From the NCBI GenBank assembly GCA_024274695.1, contig JAJSAI010000030.1, positions 1-21,515 of the forward strand: a stretch of 21,515 bases of DNA, written 5' to 3'. The translations under genes and the position numbers were made by a program. Under the pieces are notes generated by a model. That model was given only the letters and a program-made list of their open reading frames with translations. It searched no databases and was not told where the DNA came from. Source of the DNA: an archaeon. GTDB taxonomy: Archaea > B1Sed10-29 > JAJSAI01. Positions 13,448-19,109 of this stretch are shown here, piece by piece. Every line of letters begins with the position of its first letter. The stretch's first letter is position 1.

Positions 13448-14800
13448 TCAGAAGGGCTGGTATTCTTCTTCCATTCCTGTCTCTTCTTCCTCGGGCATTT
13501 CCAGTTCTTCCTCGGGCTTCTTCCTGATCATCCTGAATGCTGCTAACAGGATAACAAGAACAGCAACCCCTATTCCCACGTACAACAGGGTGTTGTCAGC
13601 CTGCTGTTCCTGCCCCTGCCCGGCACCCTCCTGCTCAGGCTTTTTGATCAGCAGGTCGTTCTTGTTTGCTCTCGGGTTTTCTGCGAGGATGCTGATGTTG
13701 TACTTTGACTCTGCTCCTGACCTCAGGGCAAGAGCTTCTGCAGCGAGAACACCGGCTATTTGTTTTGCGGTAGTGTCCTTGATCTTGTCGTAGCATTCTT
13801 TCGCCAGCAGGATCGTGTCAGCCGCTTCTGAATCCGGCTGGGACAGCGCTAGGGTTATGTACTCCTTCGCGCACTTGTAGTAACTGTCTTCTCTTACTTT
13901 CTTGCCCTCCTCGGTTTTGTCGTACGCTAGACAGTCCCCTGCCTTTTCGTAGGCCGCGCCTGACTCAGCGTACTTTCCGACCTGATCGTAGATGTTGGCG
14001 GCGGTAGCGTAGTGCTCCCAGCACTTCTGCATTTCAAGGGTGGCTCTCGGCTTCGGGTAACAGGACCCGGCCCCCTCGTAGTACTCCGCGCTTTTGCTCC
14101 CGGGGGTCAGGCCGATGGCCTTCTGGAAAGCTTGCTCGCACTTCTCAGAATCCTTAGCATAGTCCCTGTAGCATGCTCCGGCAGCAGAATAGTTCTGCGC
14201 TGCCTTGGAGGGATAGGTTGATTTTATGAGGTCCCCTAGTTCTTCGTACACGGGGCACAAGTCTTCTTTCACGTTCCCCTTCACACCGTACTCCACGGCC
14301 AGCTGGTAGTACTCCAGCGCGGTGCTGGGCTCATCATTCTGGACAGCTGTGGCAGCAGCCTGTCTCGCGGCCTCGAACGCGTCATCATCACTTCCAGCAT
14401 CCCTGTAGCACTCGAATGAGGTGATATACGCAGAAACCGCGTTGTCAAGATCACCCTCTGCAAGGTATAGTGACGCGGCCTGCATTGCCTCGTCACCACA
14501 GGACCTCGGCCTGTCCGCCCGGTAGTACTGGGCCGCCTGCATGTAGTCCGCGGCGGCAGGAAGGTTCTCTCCTGCGTGAACCCAGTTCTCTGCAGCCAGC
14601 ACGTAGTACTGGGCAGCCTGAGTGTTCTTGCCCTCGTCAGCATAGCACTCGGCTGCCTGCTCGTACGCTGACGCCGCCCCAGAATAGTCTGACAAGGACA
14701 ACGCGTTTTCAGCGTTCTCTATGTACTGAGGGCAGACAGAAGCGGCCGCTCCCACGCCGAAAAACAGGATTATCATGAACACAGTCCACTGGATTCTCAT
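13448..14800 (-). CDS. secreted, membrane-anchored Cys-rich TPR-repeat protein
   Basis: A cell-surface protein of 450 residues. It begins with a signal peptide (MRIQWTVFMIILFFGVGAAA, cleavage likely near 20-22), continues with about eight helix-turn-helix repeats of TPR type or related to alpha-SNAP, each with an A-A-x-x-Y core such as GAASAYEQAAECY and AAQYYVLAAENW, and ends with one transmembrane helix (about 402-421) and a very acidic cytoplasmic tail rich in Glu. Twelve cysteines all lie in the exported part, mostly at the same place in each repeat, so disulfides are likely. ATG 14800 is chosen because it starts the signal peptide and has a GGTGGTGAGC ribosome site; the longer frame adds unlikely sequence. 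It likely binds proteins or holds an envelope complex. The partner is unknown. Confidence 0.86.
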   Translation of the reverse strand: MRIQWTVFMIILFFGVGAAASVCPQYIENAENALSLSDYSGAASAYEQAAECYADEGKNTQAAQYYVLAAENWVHAGENLPAAADYMQAAQYYRADRPRSCGDEAMQAASLYLAEGDLDNAVSAYITSFECYRDAGSDDDAFEAARQAAATAVQNDEPSTALEYYQLAVEYGVKGNVKEDLCPVYEELGDLIKSTYPSKAAQNYSAAGACYRDYAKDSEKCEQAFQKAIGLTPGSKSAEYYEGAGSCYPKPRATLEMQKCWEHYATAANIYDQVGKYAESGAAYEKAGDCLAYDKTEEGKKVREDSYYKCAKEYITLALSQPDSEAADTILLAKECYDKIKDTTAKQIAGVLAAEALALRSGAESKYNISILAENPRANKNDLLIKKPEQEGAGQGQEQQADNTLLYVGIGVAVLVILLAAFRMIRKKPEEELEMPEEEETGMEEEYQPF

Positions 14801-14837
14801 GCTCACCACCGTAGAGTGAATAAAAAGAGGCTCCCGG

Positions 14838-14847
14838 GTTTTAAAAG
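14838..14847 (-). promoter_or_regulatory. TATA-like box and leader for the TPR protein gene
   Basis: Reads CTTTTAAAAC on the minus strand, about 42 nt before ATG 14800. Unlike most first genes here it leaves room for a short leader, and a GGTGGTGAGC ribosome site lies just before the ATG. Confidence 0.5.
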
Positions 14848-14879
14848 GGTTTCGATGAAGGGGTAATGGCCTGCGCTGG

Positions 14880-15749
14880 TCAGGACTCAAGGATTATCCT
14901 GCTCATGTGAATCCCGGAAAATGCTATGAACATGAGCGCAGTATAGACGGAAAGAACTCCTCCGCCCGCCCACAAGTACTTAAGGTGAGGGTCCTGAAGA
15001 ACAAAACCAGCCAGGGGAAGCAGAGAGCCCACCAGGACCACTGAGAGGAGCGACAGCCTCACCATGGCCAGGCAGAACATGCGCGAGCTCTTGACAGAAC
15101 GTGCTACGGGGACTATCATCACAGACAAGGAAAGGAAAACGAACAGCACGCTGGTCACAAGATTCTGCCCGATGGAACCTCCTGCGGTCACCAGGGACGC
15201 GTTCGCAAGCGCTCCGGCCAGCACTATACCGAACAGGGTCTTGTGCACCAGCCAGGGCGTTCTCCCTTCAAAGAGTGTGCCCACTCCAACCAGCAGGAAG
15301 AACACTCCTGTGAGCAGGCTGTAGCCCAGGAGGTCAGCTCCTGCGAGCGCGCCTAAGAAAAGGAGGACGGATGCCGCCAGGAGTACGACGGCAGCGTGCC
15401 TGAAGAGCCCTTTAGTCTCTCCTGAAACGCACAGGATCTTCCCGGAAGAAAGCGCGAGCTTGGCGGAGTACAAGTAAAATGAGGAAACGAGCCCCGTGAG
15501 CCCCGACAACAGCAGCAGGCTGACATCCACTAACGCTACCACTGACTCTCCCTCCTCCGAGAGCGCGTAGACAAGGGACGCTGACGCCGTAAGACCGAGC
15601 ACGGACAGGGACACGGTCATCCACTTGCTAGCGTTCCCGAGGAAAGAGCCTCTAACGCAAAAAAAGAACATCGCGTAAAAGAGTGCTGTTGCCAGCACCA
15701 TTCCAGAGCCCGAAACCCATGCAAGGAAGATCCAAAAGTCCATTCTCAT
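14880..15749 (-). CDS. polytopic membrane protein of unknown function (about nine helices)
   Basis: Not recognised. About nine hydrophobic helices fill the 289 residues (for example near 4-30, 43-63, 71-95, 116-135, 141-160 and 240-262), joined by short loops. The few charged residues fall in the loops, with a larger cytosolic-type loop SAKLALSSGKILCVSGETKG after helix 3. No transporter or enzyme motif is evident. Its ATG overlaps the stop of the RecA-like gene in ATGA, so the two are translationally coupled and probably act together: a soluble partner plus a membrane part. It ends about 80 nt before the TPR protein gene on the same strand, which has its own promoter-like box. Confidence 0.8.
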   Translation of the reverse strand: MRMDFWIFLAWVSGSGMVLATALFYAMFFFCVRGSFLGNASKWMTVSLSVLGLTASASLVYALSEEGESVVALVDVSLLLLSGLTGLVSSFYLYSAKLALSSGKILCVSGETKGLFRHAAVVLLAASVLLFLGALAGADLLGYSLLTGVFFLLVGVGTLFEGRTPWLVHKTLFGIVLAGALANASLVTAGGSIGQNLVTSVLFVFLSLSVMIVPVARSVKSSRMFCLAMVRLSLLSVVLVGSLLPLAGFVLQDPHLKYLWAGGGVLSVYTALMFIAFSGIHMSRIILES

Positions 15750-16339
15750 CCTACCTCCAGTGTTTTGTCAGCGAGGGTTGCGAGAAGGTTCCGTATTTTT
15801 TGACTGCCCGCGAGGGGTATTGAAAAGAGGATCACCAGAGCATTCTTTTTCCTCACGTTGGAGAGGAGACGGTACAAGAACTTCATTACGTCCCGTTCCG
15901 AGTTGTAAACCGGGAGCACTGCCACGGAGTCAATTATTATAGTGATCCCTTTTGCTGCCAGCGCCGAGATCTTTGTTATCAGCTCGTTAAGATTGGCAGG
16001 AGACTTTACGATCAGAGGTCCTTTCCCTGCGGGAGCATTCTCTCCGGGAACAAGCCCTGAGGCAGCGTCAATCACGACGAAGTTCTTCGCCACAGTCTCG
16101 CTCAGGCTGTTGTAAGGTCTTGAGAGCGAAACGAACACTTTCCGCGACTTCTTCTCCAGAAGAACGCTCTGAACAACCTCTTCCAAAACAGCACTGTACT
16201 CTGACACGTTGTTCACGACTATCAGAACCACGTTAAGCCCTTCTTTCAGACTTTTCCTGAACTCCTCGCGGGTGAACGCGGCAGAAGAACTGTGAAAAAA
16301 CCCGGTTGTCTTAACATCCTCGCGGGTGCTCTCGCTCAT
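15746..16339 (-). CDS. RecA/KaiC-like protein lacking a P-loop
   Basis: The 197 residues follow the pattern of a RecA/KaiC core: strand LNVVLIVVNN, helix, strand RKVFVSLS, strand NFVVIDAAS, then the Walker-B-like strand GITIIIDSVAVLP, a helix, and strand NALVILFSIP. The P-loop is missing: where GxxxxGK[ST] should follow the first strand there is NNVSEYSA. It therefore probably does not hydrolyse ATP and may be a structural or regulatory relative, like inactive KaiC-type domains known in archaea. ATG 16339 is favoured because a TATA-like box lies at 16365-16374; a longer frame would read through it. It is coupled by ATGA to the nine-helix membrane protein. Fold assignment is by pattern only. 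Confidence 0.72.
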   Translation of the reverse strand: MSESTREDVKTTGFFHSSSAAFTREEFRKSLKEGLNVVLIVVNNVSEYSAVLEEVVQSVLLEKKSRKVFVSLSRPYNSLSETVAKNFVVIDAASGLVPGENAPAGKGPLIVKSPANLNELITKISALAAKGITIIIDSVAVLPVYNSERDVMKFLYRLLSNVRKKNALVILFSIPLAGSQKIRNLLATLADKTLEVG

Positions 16340-16364
16340 CTGAGAGCATAGAAAACCGTAAGGG

Positions 16365-16374
16365 CATATAAAAG
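16365..16374 (-). promoter_or_regulatory. TATA box for the RecA-like/membrane protein pair
   Basis: Reads CTTTTATATG on the minus strand, about 30 nt before ATG 16339. It overlaps nearly no coding sequence and rules out the longer N-terminus. Confidence 0.6.
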
Positions 16375-16377
16375 TTT

Positions 16378-16617
16378 TCACTTGCCCTTCTTCCCAGGTT
16401 TTATGAAAACGTCCGCGATTATCTTTGCTATCAGCACGAGTATGAGAAGGTATGTTGGGTACCACCAGAGGTCGCTTCTGGGAGGCCCTGTCCTGGTGAA
16501 CACGAGCGTGTACCACTGGCCCATCATGAACACGAACAGAGTGTACCCGATGAAGAACAAGAGCATGTCCTTTACTGCCACCCAGATGTCCTTAACTTCA
16601 GGCCCTATTATCGCCAT
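16378..16617 (-). CDS. small two-helix membrane protein (79 aa)
   Basis: Unknown function. Two hydrophobic helices are visible, about 15-40 (VKDMLLFFIGYTLFVFMMG then QWYTLVF) and 53-72 (YPTYLLILVLIAKIIADVFI), with a polar, Pro-containing turn RTGPPRSDLWW between them and a basic tail KPGKKGK. By the positive-inside rule the C-terminal end is cytosolic. A TATA-like box at 16640-16649 is centred 27 nt before ATG 16617, pointing to a leaderless message. It lies between the RecA-like gene (38 nt away) and the shortened Bud23-like gene, and if the latter ended at its in-frame TAA at 16644 the two genes would be only 26 nt apart. No motif suggests a function. Confidence 0.72.
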   Translation of the reverse strand: MAIIGPEVKDIWVAVKDMLLFFIGYTLFVFMMGQWYTLVFTRTGPPRSDLWWYPTYLLILVLIAKIIADVFIKPGKKGK

Positions 16618-16639
16618 GGGAGTAATTATGTGCGGGCAT

Positions 16640-16649
16640 GTTTTTAACT
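16640..16649 (-). promoter_or_regulatory. TATA-like box for the 79-residue membrane protein
   Basis: Reads AGTTAAAAAC on the minus strand, centred 27 nt before ATG 16617; it contains the TAA that would end the full-length Bud23-like frame. Confidence 0.5.
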
Positions 16650-16730
16650 GTTTTCACAGCCTCTCTTCCCGGCTTTCAGGAGCACCCAGAAATTTTTTTC
16701 CTCGCGCGTTCCGGGCATGAAAACCCTTTT
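16644..16730 (-). other. in-frame downstream remnant of the Bud23-like C-terminus
   Basis: After the TAG that ends the Bud23-like gene, the same frame continues for 28 codons (KRVFMPGTREEKNFWVLL, then KAGKRGCENS) and stops at TAA 16644-16646. Counting the TAG as one residue, it fits the Bud23 C-terminal pattern GF-x8-P-x-[ST]-x3-K-x-F-aromatic-x2-L with no gap. I read this as the original end of the gene. Its last bases overlap the TATA-like box of the downstream small membrane protein gene. Confidence 0.6.
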
Positions 16731-17267
16731 CTACGCGCGGAATCCTTTTTTCTCAAACTCTCTTAGGACGATTTTCTCTTCCTCTCTTGTTTTAGGGTAG
16801 AACTGGAGTACCACGAGCCCGTTTCTTCTGAGGACCCTGTGGAATTCTCCTGCTATCCGCGAGTAGTTTTCAATAACCTCTTCCCTTGTCTTTCCAGTGA
16901 CCCACTGGAGTGCTGAGATGCACACGATCCCGTCAAAGGAAGAGTCAGGAAAAGGAAGGCTCCTCATGTCCGCTTTAACAACACTGAGGCCTTTTTGCCT
17001 GGCTATCTTGAGCATGGGCTCTGCTACGTCCACTCCCACGACGTCGTAGCCTTCTCTCTCAAGGACCATTGTGGAAAATCCTGTCCCGCAGCCAGCGTCC
17101 AGAATCCTTCCTTTTGACAGCCCGTGCTCCCTGAGGAGTGCCACCGCGTGCTCTGTCATTGCCTCCTGCACTCTCTTCATTCTAGAGCTTTTCTCGTAGT
17201 TCCGGGCAGTGTCTTCTGAAAAGTATACTTCAGGGTAGTAGTACTCTAGTTCCCAGGCTTTTTTCAC
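16731..17267 (-). CDS. Bud23-like rRNA methyltransferase, cut short by an in-frame TAG
   Basis: A class I SAM-dependent methyltransferase resembling eukaryotic Bud23, which makes 7-methylguanosine in the small-subunit rRNA. Family features: N-terminal PEVYFSEDTARNYEKSSRM, motif I LDAGCGTG, the acidic VGVDVAEPML, the Bud23-type ISALQW and the late strand VVLQFYP. At 178 residues it is short. The frame stops at TAG 16731-16733 after EKKGFRA, yet the next 28 codons still match the family's C-terminal strand. The break could be a nonsense mutation, a sequence error or readthrough; the SAM-binding core is intact. Its ATG overlaps the coiled-coil gene's stop (ATGA). The eukaryotic enzyme needs Trm112; no such gene is obvious nearby. 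Confidence 0.82.
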   Translation of the reverse strand: MKKAWELEYYYPEVYFSEDTARNYEKSSRMKRVQEAMTEHAVALLREHGLSKGRILDAGCGTGFSTMVLEREGYDVVGVDVAEPMLKIARQKGLSVVKADMRSLPFPDSSFDGIVCISALQWVTGKTREEVIENYSRIAGEFHRVLRRNGLVVLQFYPKTREEEKIVLREFEKKGFRA

Positions 17268-17635
17268 TGCCTCATCCTCTGGACTTCTGCCTTCAGCTCG
17301 TCCAAAGCCCTCTGGAGCTCCTCAATCCTCCGGCTTATGCTCTCAATATCTCCTGAGACTCCCTTCGCCACGGCCACCGTGGAGTAGGCCTGGGTGACCG
17401 GCTGAGGGTCCAGGGGTTCCTCCTCTTCCAGGGGCTTGGCGTCCCAAACGCTCTTAGGAGGCTTTATGCTCGGAGGAATAGATATCAGCTTCCTCTGCTT
17501 AGGCGCTCCGACAGGGGGCTTCCAGAAAAGCTTTTCCCTCTCAAGCTCTTTTTCCCTGTTCTTCTTCTGTACTTCCTGTATCCTCTGCTGGGCTTCCCTC
17601 TCGTACTTCGCTATTATTTCATTCATCAGGGCCAT
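17264..17635 (-). CDS. coiled-coil protein of unknown function (123 aa)
   Basis: Not recognised. It has two charged helical ends and a Pro-rich middle. Residues about 1-36 (MNEIIAKYEREAQQRIQEV and the following basic stretch) and 93-122 (SGDIESISRRIEELQRALDE onward) have heptad-like spacing of Leu and Ile and should form coiled coils; residues 38-80 are Pro-rich and disordered-looking (WKPPVGAPKQRK, PPSIKPPKS, EEEEPLDP). Such a layout suits an adaptor or small scaffold protein. A TATA-like box at 17657-17665, which contains the stop codon of the preceding gene, is centred 26 nt from ATG 17635. The stop overlaps the start of the Bud23-like gene (ATGA), so the two are made together. Confidence 0.75.
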   Translation of the reverse strand: MALMNEIIAKYEREAQQRIQEVQKKNREKELEREKLFWKPPVGAPKQRKLISIPPSIKPPKSVWDAKPLEEEEPLDPQPVTQAYSTVAVAKGVSGDIESISRRIEELQRALDELKAEVQRMRQ

Positions 17636-17656
17636 GATCTGAAAAAGGAAACAGGG

Positions 17657-17665
17657 TTTTATAAA
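17657..17665 (-). promoter_or_regulatory. TATA box for the coiled-coil/Bud23-like pair
   Basis: TTTATAAAA on the minus strand, centred 26 nt before ATG 17635, and including the TAA of the zinc-ribbon gene. Confidence 0.65.
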
Positions 17666-18018
17666 CCTTTCGCGGCATCCTCTAAAACCGGGTTCAGAGA
17701 GTACTCCTGACCTTTGCGTACCATGATCTTGAGGGACTCCAGCTCGGCCTCATGGTCCTCAAAATCCTTTCCCGACAGGAACTCAAGCTCCCGCAGTGTC
17801 CTGTTCTTTACCAGGAGCAGCTTCACCGCCTTGCGCACCGCGGGAGAGAACTTTTTCCACATGCTCGGGAAAGAGACGACCTTAAGCTCCCCGTACTCGT
17901 CCAGGACCACGAAGGACGGGGTGTTACACTGGCTGCACTTGACCCAGTCAAAGAACACAGAATCTGACGTGAATGCCTTGAGCGTTGTCCCGCACTCAGG
18001 ACACTTCGCCACTATCAT
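17659..18018 (-). CDS. zinc-ribbon protein of unknown function (119 aa)
   Basis: A four-Cys zinc ribbon opens the protein: C6-P-E-C9 and C28-S-Q-C31, joined by about 18 residues and followed by strands SFVVLDEYGELKVVSF. The rest (about 55-119) is helical and charged, with KKFSPAVRKAVKLLLVKNRTLRELEF in the middle, and could dimerise or bind nucleic acid. No named family comes to mind. It is not a clear Trm112, whose zinc site is split between both ends of the chain. ATG 18018 lies about 27 nt from an AT-rich tract shared with the divergent methyltransferase-like gene. Its TAA lies inside the promoter-like box of the next gene on this strand. Confidence 0.8.
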   Translation of the reverse strand: MIVAKCPECGTTLKAFTSDSVFFDWVKCSQCNTPSFVVLDEYGELKVVSFPSMWKKFSPAVRKAVKLLLVKNRTLRELEFLSGKDFEDHEAELESLKIMVRKGQEYSLNPVLEDAAKGL

Positions 18019-18030
18019 GGCCTGAAAACG

Positions 18031-18049
18031 CTTTTATTTTATTTAAAAC
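18031..18049. promoter_or_regulatory. AT-rich divergent promoter of zinc-ribbon and methyltransferase-like genes
   Basis: An A/T-only tract apart from its ends; one half (18031-18040) suits the plus gene starting at 18062, the other (near 18045) suits the minus gene starting at 18018. Confidence 0.5.
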
Positions 18050-18061
18050 ATAATGTTTTTC

Positions 18062-18535
18062 ATGATCATGAACCGCAGGGTATACGAGTCCTGGAAGCCG
18101 GTGCAGTACGCGAAGTACAAGGGGATTCTGGAGAAGGTAAGGCAGTTCATAAGAAAAGGCAGCCTGTTTGATTACGGGATAGGCCCAGGATGGCTTGAGA
18201 TGTTCTTGGACGAACAGGGGATAACATTTGACAGGATAGTAGGTTTTGACACCAACCCTGAGATGACTGAGCCGAGACTGGCGAATGTGGAGTACGTTTT
18301 CGAGGGGCCTGTTGAGGAGGAGTTTGACAACGTGTTCTGCATTGACACCGCGCACTTGCTGCACGAGCCAGAGGAGGAGCTCGCCCACCTTGTCAGAAAG
18401 GGAGGGCTTCTTGTGGTGTCAGTGCCCATGAGGTTCATGAACAAGATGCCAAAGTTCAAGAACATGAGGCTCCTCGCTAAAGGGATTGTCGGCAGCCGGG
18501 AAAAGGATTTCTTCTGGGCCTGGGAAAAGGTTTAA
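18062..18535 (+). CDS. SAM-methyltransferase-like protein (class I fold)
   Basis: A short protein, about 157 residues, with the first half of a class I methyltransferase: a glycine loop LFDYGIGPGW that fits DxGxGxG, an acidic residue ending the second strand (IVGFDTNPEM), and further strands VFCIDTAHLL and GGLLVVSVPMRF. The N-terminal helix carries YESWKPVQYAKYKGI. No target-specific motif is evident, and the C-terminal part is short, so it may be a small-molecule enzyme or an inactive relative. Three in-frame ATGs (18053, 18062, 18068) compete; I favour 18062, which is about 26 nt after the TATA-like stretch at 18031-18040. It diverges from the zinc-ribbon gene across a shared AT-rich promoter. 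Confidence 0.75.
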   Translation: MIMNRRVYESWKPVQYAKYKGILEKVRQFIRKGSLFDYGIGPGWLEMFLDEQGITFDRIVGFDTNPEMTEPRLANVEYVFEGPVEEEFDNVFCIDTAHLLHEPEEELAHLVRKGGLLVVSVPMRFMNKMPKFKNMRLLAKGIVGSREKDFFWAWEKV

Positions 18536-18539
18536 AACC
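18530..18539 (+). promoter_or_regulatory. TATA-like box for the membrane protein/glycyl-tRNA synthetase pair
   Basis: GTTTAAAACC, centred about 28 nt before ATG 18563 and containing the TAA of the preceding gene; a GGAG ribosome site at 18554-18557 also precedes the ATG. Confidence 0.55.
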
Positions 18540-18562
18540 ACTTCCGGGATAAAGGAGAAACG

Positions 18563-19108
18563 ATGCTGGGAACGGATTTAGTGCTCTTGTGGGCCGCGAT
18601 AATAGTACAAGCGTGCCTAGTCGGAATTCTACTAAGGAAATGGCTTCAGGCCCACAACAACCCGAAAGCGGTGCTCATAATCTTCTTCACCACATCCTGC
18701 CTGCTGTTGACCATGACAGCGTTCGAAGTAGCGACCATTGAACACGCTAAGATAGGGGTCCTGGGCCCTGCTGCCGCTTTCATAGCTGTCTCATCCCTGT
18801 TCGATCCCAGGATAAAAAAGTGGTCCGTGACTGCGTACGCGATAGTGACCATCGTGGTCCTGCTGATTCCATTTTCATGGACCCTTAGGGTGATAGCAGT
18901 TTTCCTATCCATAGGCAGCCTGATCATCTCTGGATGGGCGTACGTAACAACCAGGAACAAGGGGATGCTGTACTTCACCCTTGGGATAGCCCTGTTCACC
19001 GTGGCTGGGCTGACCGCAAGCCTTGAACTCCTGCCCCACCAGGTGAACATGGTCGGTATAATAATCGGAGTGCTCATGTGGAGTCTACCATTCGTGCGAG
19101 GCAGTTAG
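18563..19108 (+). CDS. polytopic membrane protein of unknown function (about seven helices)
   Basis: Not recognised. About seven hydrophobic helices fit in 181 residues, with the first from 6 to 24 (LVLLWAAIIVQACLVGILL) and the last near 162-178. Loops are very short; the charged ones (RKWLQAHNNPK, FDPRIKKW, TTRNKG) mark cytosolic sides. No pore, enzyme or transport motif stands out. A GGAG ribosome site precedes the ATG and a TATA-like box (18530-18539) overlaps the stop of the methyltransferase-like gene, so it may start its own message. The TAG stop lies 1 nt before the glycyl-tRNA synthetase start, so both are probably on one transcript. Confidence 0.78.
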   Translation: MLGTDLVLLWAAIIVQACLVGILLRKWLQAHNNPKAVLIIFFTTSCLLLTMTAFEVATIEHAKIGVLGPAAAFIAVSSLFDPRIKKWSVTAYAIVTIVVLLIPFSWTLRVIAVFLSIGSLIISGWAYVTTRNKGMLYFTLGIALFTVAGLTASLELLPHQVNMVGIIIGVLMWSLPFVRGS

Positions 19109-19109
19109 C

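Noticed and set aside
14801-14890. Longer N-terminus of the TPR protein
   Set aside because: It puts about 30 polar residues before a normal signal peptide and covers the promoter and ribosome site.
16731-16733. TAG read as a sense codon genome-wide
   Set aside because: TAG ends at least six other genes here (BtrH-like, DUF1805, AMP phosphorylase, amidohydrolase, the seven-helix protein, GlyRS). Reading through in AMP phosphorylase would add a long tail antisense to a real gene, so TAG is an ordinary stop and only a local exception is possible.
17659-18018. Trm112, the partner of Bud23 and Mtq2
   Set aside because: All four cysteines are in the first 31 residues; in Trm112 the zinc domain is made from both ends with helices in between.
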